The notes under the pieces: model-generated
Database searches by the model: none
Told to the model about the DNA's origin: nothing
The model's input: only the letters and a program-made list of their open reading frames with translations
Made by a program: the position numbers and the translations under genes
In this document: piece after piece, positions 23,866 through 33,899 of the stretch
Numbering within the stretch: position 1 is the stretch's first letter
Layout of the letters: each line of letters begins with the position of its first letter
Assembly (NCBI GenBank): GCA_018806985.1
Contig: JADANN010000311.1
Coordinates: 1,178,001 to 1,242,000, forward strand
Origin: Angiostrongylus vasorum
Lineage: Eukaryota > Nematoda > Chromadorea > Rhabditida > Metastrongylidae
Length of the DNA: 64,000 nt
Direction: 5' to 3'

Positions 23866-24072
23866 GGCGCGTGTGGTGCAGTGGTCGGAGGCGCCCTGAA
23901 ACACACACGTGGAATCGATCTCCGCGTCCACGGGCCACCAAACCTTCCATCCCTCTGGGGTCGGAGAATTTGTAGCATACTTGTCTGAGAGGATAGCAGC
24001 ACTGGCTGATGCATCGGTAGGTCACCGCGACTCATTGTAAAGGTCATGATCAACGCCGAGAGCTTTATCCTG
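23866..24072 (+). repeat. SINE-E with internal deletion
   Basis: tRNA-like head GTGGTGCAGTGGTCGGAGGC and GTGGAATCGATCTCC, body AACCTTCCATCCCTCTGG, then a jump from GTAAAGGTCATG directly to ATCAACGCCGAGAGCTTT. Confidence 0.75.
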
Positions 24073-24437
24073 TATTTTATTATGAGTTTCATAGAAGCCA
24101 CATCGTCCATTATGTGCAAAAATTGCTCAGAGCTGTCGTAATCGGCAACGGAAGCCTGAATGTAGAGCGCGTGAAGTTTTGCCTTGTCTTCCTCAGGTAC
24201 GTCAAAATCAAATTTTCGTGCTCTCCATTGTAGCCGGCACGACTCATTTTGCCAAAGCATTTGCGAAATCCTTAGTGGTTGTACGCGATACTGTGCTATG
24301 TGAGCTTTCTGAAGAAAAGCTATGAACCTGGGACACTGTTGATAAAAGGAAAAAAGTAATATGGAGACCTCCCAAAACCGAACTGTTTTACGCCTTCGGA
24401 GGAGTGAGATTCTTTAAGCGAAAACCTCGTAAGGAGT

Positions 24438-25465
24438 TTTAACCTTTTGCTACTGCCTACTATTTTTTTTGATGGCAGGGTATATTGCGAAATATAACTT
24501 CAACGAAGCTGAGATATTTGCAAAACTCTGGACCGCAGGTGCCTATGGTGGGGAACGAACGCGCTATTGTCCTTTCCGGGGAGTAACGCGTTCACCACCA
24601 CACCATGCGGGTCCTTTGTTTCGCCTGTCTCTCAGCTAGTTCTATCGATCTTTTTGCCATCAGCAATCACCCGTTGACAGGGACTGATCTGGGGAGCCCA
24701 AATCGGCATTGAACCCAGTTAAGCTGAGGCTATAGTTATAATCACAATTTTAACCTTTTTTGCTACTGCCTACTATTTTTGATGGCAGGGTATATTGCGA
24801 AATATAACTTCAACGAAGCTGAGATATTTGCAAAACTCTGGACCGCAGGTGCCTATGGTGGGTGAACGAACGCGCTATTGTCCTTTCCGGGGAGTAACGC
24901 GTTCACCACCACACCATGCGGGTCCTTTGTTTCGCCTGTCTCTCAGCTAGTTCTATCGATCTTTTTGCCATCAGCGGGTGATTGCTGATGGCAAAAAGAT
25001 CGATAGAACTAGCTGAGAGACAGGCGAAACAAAGGACCCGCATGGTGTGGTGGTGAACGCGTTACTCCCCGGAAAGGACAATAGCGCGTTCGTTCCCCCA
25101 CCATAGGCACCTGCGGTCCAGAGTTTTGCAAATATCTCAGCTTCGTTGAAGTTATATTTCGCAATATACCCTGCCATCAAAAATAGTAGGCAGTAGCAAA
25201 AAGGTTAAAATTGTGATTATAACTATAGCGTCAGCTTAACTGGGTTCAATGCCGATTTGGGCTCCCCAGATCAATCCCGTCAACGGGTGATTGCTGATGG
25301 CAAAAAGATCGATAGAACTAGCTGAGAGACAGGCGAAACAAAGGACCCGCATGGTGTGGTGGTGAACGCGTTACTCCCCGGAAAGGACAATAGCGCGTTC
25401 GTTCCCCACCATAGGCACCTGCGGTCCAGAGTTTTGCAAATATCTCAGCTTCGTTTAAGTTATAT
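24438..25465. repeat. SINE-D block: two plus-reading units followed by two inverted units (near-palindrome)
   Basis: Units start near 24438 and 24751 in one orientation (period 313 bp), then the orientation flips at a centre near 24980 (GCCATCAGC, spacer GGGTGATT, GCTGATGGC). Two inverted units run to 25465, the last one truncated. The inner arms, about 240 bp each (24737-24976 and 24985-25225), look nearly identical. The whole block is bounded by the 12-mer CTCGTAAGGAGT at 24426-24437 and 25466-25477. Each unit contains a tRNA-like module (GGTGTGGTGGTGAACGCG ... GCGTTCGTTCCCCACC on the minus strand of the first units). Confidence 0.85.
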
Positions 25466-25479
25466 CTCGTAAGGAGTGT

Positions 25480-25955
25480 TCAATCCATTCGTCTTCTAGT
25501 ATGCATGTTTTTATTCTATTTTTCTGTTTCTACTGTAAAAGGAGAACTTGAAAGAAAGAGTAGCCCAAGTCGTATTCCCCTGAATACGTTGAAGAATTTT
25601 CATCCCTTTTGAACCTATGCTTTGACAACTTAGCTCTGGCACTACCTACTGATACGTAAGGGCTTTCATCAAGTGAGATCATGCATGTCTTAACTGCTTG
25701 TTAACCAGCAATTAGGCCGACTGGGTATGCTCCAGCCTGGCTATCTTAGGACTCCAGGGAGAATTGACTCAACCAGCAATCTACAACATTCAAGGTGAAA
25801 AGAAAATCCTAAAACAGTAGCCGAGCCGCACGTAAATTGGAAGATCTTCGTGGATAATGGATGCGAGGGAACTAATCGAATGGCTGGTATACGCACAGCA
25901 GACCTGAGCGTGGGTCATATAAAAAATATTACATATATGTATTAGATATAGATAT
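25480..25955. other. No gene; small RTE-B-leader-like fragment
   Basis: 25725-25795 contains TTAGGACTCCAGGGAGAATT and ACCAGCAAT, resembling the leader block shared by the 63-kb RTE element and NA-RTE. The rest is unidentified. Confidence 0.35.
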
Positions 25956-25959
25956 ATGT

Positions 25960-26344
25960 CTCCAAACAGTTTACAGACTCATCGTTGCTTGGAGGTGTTG
26001 CTGGGTGTCGAGCTGCAATGTACACGGGGGATTCGTCCCCCTGGCATGGTCTCCCAAATTTAGAAGGAGTTCGGCTTTTCTATTAGGAAGCCTAGCTAAC
26101 AGTAAACCAATACCAGGATCGCCACCGTCCTGCTATCAAAGTTGCGCGGTGGCAAATCTCCCTTTGATCCACAAGGGCTGCAACTGCTTGCGGTGGTGAA
26201 AACCTGGACAGACTTTGACCAGGCTGAACTCGAGATTTCGAGGAACCACAAAGGCTTATGCAGCAAATTTCCGAAAAGTGGAGATTACGTTGGGACCTGC
26301 ACAACCAGTGAGGATGGGCAGTCCAAGTGCCAAGTATTAAGTGA
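25960..26344 (+). mobile_element. NA-RTE copy 4
   Basis: CTCCAAACAGTTTACAGACT at the start, GGTGTCGAGCTGCAATGTAC-like sequence, TACCAGGATCGCCACC, GGTGGTGAAAACCTGGACAG and a 3' end GCAGTCCAAGTGCCAAGTAT. Its GGTGGTGAAAACCTGGA segment aligns well with the leader of the 63-kb element. Confidence 0.8.
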
Positions 26345-26349
26345 GGAAC

Positions 26350-27598
26350 CAGCCGTTTTTGCAGCAGCAAACGATTTACGCATCACGACATGATTCCAAG
26401 GACACTACTACCATAGACAACGATCGCTGTGGGAGGAAACGAATACGATGGCAATCGGGATACCCATAAATACAACTTTCCAAGTATGCCACTAGATGAA
26501 ATTTGCCATGAACAAAGCAGTTCCATTATCTGGTCACCTGGTTATGGGAAGCTCACCCATAGTTCGACGGGACTCCATTCTTCCAGAAAGTCGAACCATC
26601 ATATCAATTAACACTAATGCTTGATGAGAATTGTGAAATACAACTTGGCTCGAAGTCTGCAAGTAGCATCCGAGAAGGCATAATAATTCAACTATCCCAC
26701 AATATTGATTTATCGAGTTATTAAAACTAATTAGTGATGTTTTGATCTCATATATTCACACACATAGACGAGTTATCTATTCTTTATATTGCCAATCGCT
26801 TTAAATCGTATGCACTAGTTTTACTAAACGTAGATGACGTAGTCGCACAAGTGGGCTACCGCTTCTTTGTGGCTATCTGTCGCTGTTGAACTGTACTATG
26901 AAGCTAGTGGTACATCTATTATGCTTGGTGTCCAAAGCTGAGAGTATGAAATTTCCGTCCAAAACCCTATCTAGGATTAAATCAGCGCCAGGACTCGTTG
27001 GCATTCTAGATACAGTGTAGTCGCTGGCTGGAAAGTGGTGATGACATGGTGACGCCTTCAACTGGTTTTAAAACATCAAGCGAGGAAATTCTGACCAACC
27101 ACTAAATTAGAATGGAATAAGAATTGTGAGGGAGATTCTTTATGATAAGTGAAGATAGGCTGTTCAGTTAACTATATAAATCACCGAGCGAGCACATCAT
27201 TTTGCAGTCCACTTCTACAAACACCAATTACTTAAGGTTAGAAAGAAAAAAAGACATTTTTAAAAAAGTGGAGAAGGTTAGCTTTGAGGCATCCAATGTG
27301 CTTTGCATTGCTGATGCTGGATGTAGACGAAATGTCTTTTAAACAAAAGACGATGTGAGAAAGAATAGGGACACATAGTTGCCCTTAATTCAACCATCAC
27401 AACCAAAATTGCCCACAGTTTTTCGGAAAATTAAACTACTAGGCAATTTTGCTAAGACTGCCTGCCGATGATCGTCACTGTATATTTCCATTTTCGCCGT
27501 GTCAAATTAAATGGAGGATATAAAACGTTTTATTTAACAAGTATTAAAAATACATGAACTGAAACGTTTAAGCATGCACCAATACGTGAGCATTAAAC
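26350..27598. other. No recognisable gene
   Basis: AT-rich interval, no shared repeat and no splice-bounded exon that I can defend. Confidence 0.45.
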
Positions 27599-27611
27599 GG
27601 ACTTCATTTAT

Positions 27612-27989
27612 AATCACAATTTTGACTTATTATTTACTGCCTACTCTTTTTTAGCGGTAGGGTATGCGTTGCGAAATATAACTTTAATGATGCTGAGATA
27701 TTTGCAAAACTCTGGACCGCAGGTGCCTATGGTGGGGAACGAACGCGCTATTGTCCTTTCCGGGGAGTAGCGCGCTCACCACCACACCATGCGGGTCCCG
27801 TCGTTTCGCCTGTCTCTCAGCTAGTTCTATTGATCTTTGCCATCAGCAATCACCCGTGAGCGGGATTGATCTGGGGGGCCCAAATCGGCAACGAACCCAG
27901 TTAAGCTGAGGCTGCAGTTATAATCACAATTTTGACTTATTATTTACTGCCTACTCTTTTTAGCGGCAGGGTATGCGTTGCGAAATATA
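27612..27989 (-). mobile_element. SINE-D element of 1.2 tandem units with 12-bp target duplication
   Basis: One unit (27612-27921, 310 bp) is followed by the first 68 bp of a second unit (27922-27989), so the element starts and ends with the same AATCACAATTTTGACTTATT block. It is flanked by GACTTCATTTAT at 27600-27611 and again at 27990-28001. The tRNA-like module is on the minus strand (B-box-like GCGTTCGTTCCCCACC). The partial-dimer form matches the tandem units at 24.4-25.0 kb. Confidence 0.75.
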
Positions 27990-28004
27990 GACTTCATTTA
28001 TTGC

Positions 28005-28832
28005 ATGAAGAACAGCAGAAAATTTAAACCGTTACAAAGAAACAAAACTGTCAAGGATATTCATGGATCCATTTGAATATATTCGATCTTCCCATCATTA
28101 GAAGCAGATCTGCCTGCATCAAGCACGAGATCGGCCGGAGTAGTGGCTTGAGAGAGTCCAACGCACTATCTTTCTCCCTCTCTTTCTTCATCAATTTAGC
28201 AGGCTAAGAACACGTTTTAAACATTTCTCAGGATAGTAGCTATCCTATCATCAATGTCAATTTTATACTCAAACAGACTAAAAATACAAGCAATTGCACC
28301 ATGTACTGTGAAAAACCTCTCCTTTATTGCAGCACAGCAGTGTGTTCCGCAATTAGTAAAGTAAAAATCGCCTATCATAAGTTAATTGCAAGGTAGGAAA
28401 CATACGTAACGTTTGTGTAGGTAAAACGAGCGAGCCCTACCTCTGTTACATTCTCAGTGGAACTAAAGTGGCCCTTTTTCCGAGCCCGCACGTCTCTATT
28501 CTTTGCTCTCAAAGAGAACCTTCTCCTGCAACAACAACTAAAGTTCAACAACAAACACGAAAAGTGCAGGCATGTATGTCTGAAGGTGACAGAGAATAGT
28601 TACTGATTTTGGGCAATGAAACAAACATAAAAGGAGTAACCAAACAGAGCAAGGTAAAAAAAAGTGGAAATTTTATGACTGACACTATGACTATCATACA
28701 TTTTTATGGACGCGAAATATGACGGTATCAAACTGAAAAAATATTCCATGTCAAAAGTAGATGATTTGCTCTATGCTCAAGTTTAGTAATATGTTAAAGT
28801 TACGTAGTGACATCCACAGAATTACACATAGA
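28005..28832. other. No recognisable gene
   Basis: Contains a segment near 28316-28368 (CCTTTATTGCAGCACAGCAG, TTAGTAAAGTAAAAATC) also present at 23658-23708, so a further minor dispersed repeat may exist. Nothing else identified. Confidence 0.4.
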
Positions 28833-28837
28833 TATTT

Positions 28838-29208
28838 ACATGGCCGGTCCTTACTGGTTGGTGGTGAGACCCGAACAAAATTTCTTCGAAGTTTTGCAGG
28901 TTTCGCCGCTGTGGTTCCTTGAAGTAATGAGGCCAATGTAGCCGAAGGTTGCTGCAGGTCGTCAACATGACAGGCAGTCGTTGCCCTTGCGGGTCAGAGG
29001 TGGATCTTCCACCATGCAACTAGTTTGATAACAGGACAACAGTGCATTCTAATATTGGTTTACTCTTAGCTGGGCTTCCTAATGGAAACGCCGAACCTCT
29101 TCTCAGCTTGTGAGGCTGTGCAGGGGTATGAACACCCCGCAACAGATGGCAGCACGACACCCAACGACACCTCCCAATGCACGATGAGGCGGTAAACCGT
29201 TGGGAGAA
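28838..29208 (-). mobile_element. NA-RTE copy 5
   Basis: Minus-oriented: GGCCGGTCCTTACTGG, GTGGTTCCTTGAAGT, CATGACAGGCAGTCG, TTGGTTTACTCTTAGCTGG, and the 5' end GGCGGTAAACCGTTGGGAG. Considerably diverged in the 3' third. Confidence 0.75.
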
Positions 29209-29209
29209 C

Positions 29210-29497
29210 ATCCAATAATAACACTAAAAAATTAGCATAAGTATGAAACTTAAACATACCTTGACATCTTCTGGAATATCATAACCTAATTTAAATAGTG
29301 AAATGAAAACACCGCCCGGCGTGCGCCGTCGTTGCTCATTGTTGATCTAAATGCGATGGCAGTCTAACAAGCTGGTCTAGATGAAAAAGTGTTTATTCCT
29401 ACCACCAATCCACCGCTGCACCTCACTTTACGCGTTTCCTCGAAGTGTGATATAGCCTAAAAATTAAATCATACTTGTTTTAGAACTGAACGCTTCA
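29210..29497. other. No recognisable gene
   Basis: Nothing identified. Confidence 0.4.
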
Positions 29498-29587
29498 TTA
29501 GTAAAATGTCCATTTAGAGTGAAAACAAAAAAAACTACATAGGTCTTTTGCACATTCAGTGCCACAAGCAAGGACGACGAGACGTAC

Positions 29588-29718
29588 TAGTACTGGGTTT
29601 CGCTCTCCTAGAGCTTTAGCTATTTCGTCCTCTAGTTGCTCAGTGGAAATATCCGTAGCAAACTGCGCTGCCATCAGTTTTCGCAAAGAATATAACGGGT
29701 TAATTAGGTGGCTACGAT
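29588..29718 (-). CDS. Candidate internal exon, unknown protein
   Basis: Open on the minus strand, reading (D)RSHLINPLYSLRKLMAAQFA then TDISTEQLEDEIAKALGERN. It joins in frame to the candidate exon at 30170-30333: that exon ends after one base of a codon (G) and this one begins AT, completing GAT. The acceptor (GTACCAG) is weak; a possible donor GTACGT follows at 29587. If that donor is unused, the frame continues to a stop at 29498. Mixed charged and hydrophobic composition is protein-like. I recognise no family. Confidence 0.35.
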
Positions 29719-30169
29719 CTGGTACTTTAAGCAGCAACAATATTTTTCAATGTTCATTGCTCTAATATGTTGACATTCCCACCTTCCTTTGCCATGAGCG
29801 TTTCAGTCCTCTGGTAGTACTTCTGCCTGTGTACCTATTATCAATGGTGTCAAACATACGTGCAAATCCGCCAGGACCAGATGGTTCATGAATACCTATA
29901 TAGGTAGAATGGCTAGGAAATATGCAGTTTATGCAGTTTCAAAACGAAAAAGGCTAACTACTATACAAACTAAACAGGGACAACAAACAACACAGTGCTT
30001 TGTTTAATTTTTAATATATCAGACTTCTACGGGAAAAGGAAAGAAGGCAAAGCATTTTACCTTAGAGATAAACTTGTTTCGAAAGAACTTTTAAACTAAA
30101 TACCATTCACCATTGCTTCGAAACTCAAGCAGTAATGGTAAACTCTTGGACTCCTCAGAAGTAGCTTAC

Positions 30170-30333
30170 CTTCTCTTTTCAATGGACATCTGGCAGTGGC
30201 TCTTGAAGAAGAACAGTAGTCCTCTTCCGGTAATCGTTCACAAAAAGCAGTTTTGATAGAAAGGTCTATGGCCATCACCAATGGTACCTTCGGATGAAGC
30301 GGTCGCCACATCACACTGTAGAGACTCATTCAA
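30170..30333 (-). CDS. Candidate first coding exon, unknown protein
   Basis: On the minus strand an acceptor-like TTGATTTAG lies four bases before an ATG at 30329, preceded in frame by a stop. That arrangement suits a 5' end, possibly a spliced-leader site as is common in nematodes (inference). The frame reads MSLYSVMWRPLHPKVPLVMA, IDLSIKTAFCERLPEEDYCS, SSRATARCPLKRE and ends at a strong donor (AAG|GTAAGCT). Cysteine spacing weakly recalls secreted lipid-binding ML domains, but the joined product does not continue like one, so no function is given. Confidence 0.35.
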
Positions 30334-30474
30334 CTAAATCAACCACGTGAGTAAAGATGTTCTCTATGTCATAATTCCAAATACATGTGGATATGTTTCT
30401 TATGCCTTATTAACGTTCCAATCCGCCGAAATAGCTATACTTTAACGGAGCTTCCAATGTTGCTCACCAAATAT

Positions 30475-30962
30475 GGAAGTTTACCGATGTAGACTCGTTG
30501 TACTCAGAACGGACGAAAGTCTTCGTGATATGGCAGGATTCGACACCACGTTTAATTTTACTCCCATGCTGAATCGTCAAAATATTGAAATTGGACTCAA
30601 ATATCAAGCTGTTCATGTACATACTGGTCTATCCAATGCGATACTGGAACCCTTTTGAAAAAGGTTCTGCTCCATTAAAGCATCCATCCAAAGACGAGCT
30701 ACTCGCTTTGCAAAAGGACCACTGTCTTCCTATAAATAAGAAAAAAGATGACGCCTTGGATGATCACTGTGGAAATAATGAATCCGTTGCTTCTACACTT
30801 AAAAAAGCACTAACCTATTTTTCAACATCGCTTGATTCACCTACGTTCAAAGCAAGACCGCCAGCGTGGCCCGAATCCGAATCTGCAATGGATTTAAGGA
30901 AGACTTATTTACGGAATGATGACTTCCGACTAATTGGAATTCTTACGAATGATCTACACTGA
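30475..30962 (+). other. Open region of uncertain coding status
   Basis: A plus-strand frame from about 30585 to the stop at 30960 encodes about 125 residues, hydrophilic after the first 25 (KGSAPLKHPSKDELLALQKD, DDALDDHCGNNESVASTLKK, RPPAWPESESAMDLRKTYLR). A second frame upstream (30473-30658) overlaps it. The composition is protein-like but no family is recognised. It could be a 3' exon or an old transposon remnant. Confidence 0.3.
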
Positions 30963-31044
30963 ATGCTCCGACGTCCATTCATTACCACATTAGTCACTTT
31001 CGACGGATATATGAAGAGACTTCGAAAGAGTTGCATAAGAATAT

Positions 31045-31395
31045 TTATTCCTAATCAACGTGTTTTTAAACTGTTGAGCTTACGCAAGGTTGATAAACTT
31101 ATTTATTTCCGCTAACGTTGCAATTTCTTCGTCCTCATCAGAACCGATGTAATCCGTGACGGTGGTTCACAGTTGTTCCTCATCTCGATGTGGCATCTTC
31201 GTTGTCGTACCGAGGCGTGATCTTCTTCAGTGAACAACGCACGAATGAGCATGCACGTAGTTGTTGACAAAACTATCCGTTGATAATAGTTTGTTTTTCA
31301 ACGGATAGTCCCACCCTGCGACAGTCGGCATTATGTCAGCTAACACGAAGCGAATAACAAAACAATGTTCAACTGACCTTCATCAGTTACCCTCG
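31045..31395 (-). mobile_element. Hammerhead retroelement unit, tandem member 1 (3' copy)
   Basis: Minus orientation. Distance from its ribozyme motif to the next upstream one is 353 bp, and the interval between them contains a complete unit: TTGTAAGCTCA, AACATGTTGATT, ACGAGGGTAA, a hairpin ACTATCCGTTGA...TCAACGGATAGT (12-bp perfect arms, 31289-31327 region), CACATCGAGATGAGGAACAA. Noncoding. Confidence 0.6.
31108..31147 (-). ncRNA. Hammerhead ribozyme, decayed
   Basis: Core CTGATGA is intact, but stem II pairs poorly (GACG against AATT) and GAAA has become GCAA. Stem I (TCGGTT with AGCGGA) is partly retained. Predicted inactive. Confidence 0.5.
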
Positions 31396-31556
31396 TTAGT
31401 AAAATAATCAACATGTTTTTAAAATGATGAGCTTACAAGAAGTTGATAATAATGTTTATTTCGGCTAACGTTTCGACGTCTTCGTCTTCATCAGAGCCGA
31501 TGTGATCCATGCCGGCGGTCCACATTTGTTCACTATCTCGACGTGACGTCTTCGTT
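31396..31556 (-). mobile_element. Hammerhead retroelement unit, tandem member 2 (5'-truncated)
   Basis: Same orientation as the unit at 31045-31395 and directly upstream of it. It carries the ribozyme at 31461-31500. It abuts the oppositely oriented unit at about 31556, where its own TATA-containing part is missing. Confidence 0.55.
31461..31500 (-). ncRNA. Minimal hammerhead ribozyme, apparently intact
   Basis: Minus strand: TCGGCT, CTGATGA, A, stem II GACG/CGTC with loop AAGA, GAAACGTT, AGCCGA. Stem I TCGGCT/AGCCGA is fully complementary (6 bp) and stem II is fully complementary (4 bp). Stem III is the self-complementary ACGU, as expected for a dimer-cleaving minimal hammerhead. Predicted cut after the second U of CGUU. 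Confidence 0.8.
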
Positions 31557-31865
31557 TTGTTAATAGTTGGAAAACAAGTAATTATCAGCGTATAGTCTTA
31601 TCAACAACAACAGCCCTGTATAAAAGGACAGCGCCAGGTGTGTTTGCCTCATTCATGCGGTTTTTGAAGAGGACTCCGTCTCGGCACAATGCAGACGCCA
31701 CATTGAGATAACTAACAACTGTGTACAATCGACGACACGGGTCACATCGGTTCTGATGAAGATGGAGTCGTCGAAACGTTAATCGAAATAAATAAATTTA
31801 TCAACCTCACGTAAGCTCAACAATTTAAAAAACATGTTGATTGTTTCAACACCGAGGTTAAATGA
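31557..31865 (+). mobile_element. Hammerhead retroelement unit, plus orientation
   Basis: Contains AACAACAACAGCCCTGTATA with a TATAAAA box near 31620, GACGCCACATTGAGATAACT, the ribozyme at 31747-31786, AAGCTCAACAATT, AACATGTTGATTGTTTC and the terminal ACCGAGGTTAAAT. Block order is identical to the 40.4-kb element on the other strand. Confidence 0.6.
31747..31786 (+). ncRNA. Minimal hammerhead ribozyme, apparently intact
   Basis: TCGGTT, CTGATGA, A, stem II GATG/CGTC (one G-U pair) with loop GAGT, GAAACGTT, AATCGA. Stem I TCGGTT pairs with AATCGA including one G-U. Relative to the 31461-31500 copy, several bases differ in both stems, yet pairing is kept. Confidence 0.75.
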
Positions 31866-31918
31866 CGTCCAGTTTAAAAATTATTTGTTGTTGGCTTTTT
31901 TTTTGTGTATAAAGTTAC

Positions 31919-32238
31919 CTCCCAACGGTTTACCGCCTCATTTCCTGGGGCTGCTCTGCGAATTGCAGTGGAGGGATTCATCCGCAGATGAGGGTCTCCC
32001 AAGCTAAGGAGTCTGGCGTTTCCATCGCTAATCCAGCTAAGAGTGAACCAATACCAGGATCCACCACCGTCCTGGTCAACTGCCTATGGCGGTGACTACC
32101 TGGGCAGAATTTGTTCTGACTGACCACGGGACTCAGGAAACCACAACGGCTAAACCAGCAAAACTCTGTAAAAATGGAAATTATGCCGGGGTCCGTACAA
32201 CCAGTGACAACGGGCCATCCGCGTATCCAAATAGGTAT
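31919..32238 (+). mobile_element. NA-RTE copy 6
   Basis: CCCAACGGTTTACCGCCTCA start, GAGGGTCTCCCAAGCTAAGG, CCAATACCAGGATCCACCAC, GGGACTCAGGAAACCACAAC, GGGGTCCGTACAACCAGTGA near the 3' end. The tail is reduced. Confidence 0.75.
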
Positions 32239-32239
32239 A

Positions 32240-33898
32240 ATAAACACCGGATTCTAGTTCTGACCTCGTGTTAATATGTATCGCTCCGTGGTGGCATTTA
32301 TGTAAAGAACACGAAAGTTCGTCAACTCACCATTTGCTCTCCTTCTATGACCCATTCATGCTGAAATGAAAACATAACAAGATTATCGTCATAACAATTC
32401 ATGAAAATGAATAGATATGCAGGACTCATATACCTCGAAGAAACTGCGAACACCAAACATGTTTATTACAAGTTCCGCAGTTAAAATGTTCTGCTATCAG
32501 TTTATTAGAGAAGCTCATAATATCAACACACCATGTTAGATGTCTTTGTAACAGCGGAAGAAAGTACGTCGTTAACTGTGGTTCATATACCACATGAAGA
32601 AGATGAAAGAGCTATCTATGCACAGAAAACAAGAAAAGAAAAAAATGCTACTCCTAAAATATCGGAAACCTTTATTTCTGGAAATGCAAGAATGCGATTG
32701 AAGAATGAGCTGCACTGCAGACAGAGAAGTTTCAATCTATGTTTAAACGCATTCTAAGTGGTCTTAGCTAATAATCGATGGCGGCATGAGACATATATGA
32801 CTCGTTCTTGACTGTTTGTTTCGCCACACAGAGTTTTTATGATATATTTCCGTGTACATTTGACGACTTCTCCAACCTCAATGTTCCAGGTGTCGGCCAA
32901 GAAAACCATTATCTACATGTAATGAGCCACAATAAAGCGTTTTTCTATTGGATTTGTTCATCTGAGTTCTGTTTTAGCAGTACCACAGAGACTGATGCTG
33001 GTGAACAATCCTCAAAGACTGCGAAAGTACCACATATGATAAAGTGACTAAAATAGAGCAAGTGTTGTCCACCCGCCCAGAAGCGAATGCCTTCAAGATT
33101 CGTGCCGTGATCGCTGCCTTTAGTGTGAATGAAGCAGCATAAACACTGCAGCTAATGAACGTATACATGGATTACGATCGTGGCAGGAATTAGAGATCGT
33201 CGTTGTAAGTTCTTCACCCTCTGATTATCGTGCACCAAGAGATTTGTCTAGTGTGGTTTAAATGGTGTGCATTGCAGTTTCTCCAACTCTATAAAACACC
33301 ATTTGGACCCATTCTTTGCTCAGAAGTCAGAAAATTCTGGAAATGATAGGCTACAGCAGCTGTTAAAAAAGCTGACAGTATCGAACAAAACGATATATTT
33401 ACCACTCAGTTTTCAAGCTTTCATGCATGTATATTTTTACGCGTGAATTTTGGTTGACAACAAAGATCAACTTTTGCGTTGGTCCTAGAAACTCTACTAT
33501 TTATAATGAATACAAAGTAATCCTCTTGTCACTCTCTCGTTATGTTAAGAGGATTAAATCACTGTCAGTACTGCCACATTATCAAGAAGTATGACTACCG
33601 TACCTATCAATTCGCGATAAGAAATGGCTATTGGCGATTCGGCGATTTATTACTGGGATAAAAGAAGTACTACATACCATATTTAATCGAGGTTTTCTGC
33701 TCGAAATGTGTTGGTCTAAGAGTGACACAATTTTCTATTGTCATAAGTTTCTTAATTAATTACGCCTTTCTACATCTTATATTTCTAAGTTTCGAAGCAG
33801 CGAGTATACCTCCGAACTGAGTTATTTCACCCCAAAAACTTCACAACTGTGTTAACTAAAAACTTAGGATCATCGACTACCACTAGATACCATCTATA
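32240..33898. other. No confident gene; possible coding scraps
   Basis: A plus-strand frame at 33048-33139 reads TKIEQVLSTRPEANAFKIRA then VIAAFSVNEAA and stops; upstream 32860-33047 has another open frame. They look protein-like but lack convincing shared splice sites. A faint resemblance of GVGQENHYL...KAFFYW to serine carboxypeptidase N-termini is too weak to call. The rest is AT-rich with nothing identified. Confidence 0.25.
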
Positions 33899-33899
33899 A

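Noticed and set aside
24985..25060. Hammerhead-like CTGAGAGACAGGCGAAAC inside SINE-D units
   Set aside because: The base required as G at position 8 of CUGANGA is not in place and no stem II can form, so this is probably coincidence.
30170..30333. Secreted ML (lipid-recognition) domain protein
   Set aside because: CPLK with upstream cysteines is suggestive, but the in-phase next exon does not continue the fold.
32860..33047. Serine carboxypeptidase exon
   Set aside because: Only a short KAFFYW-like similarity; no catalytic residues or splice sites to support it.
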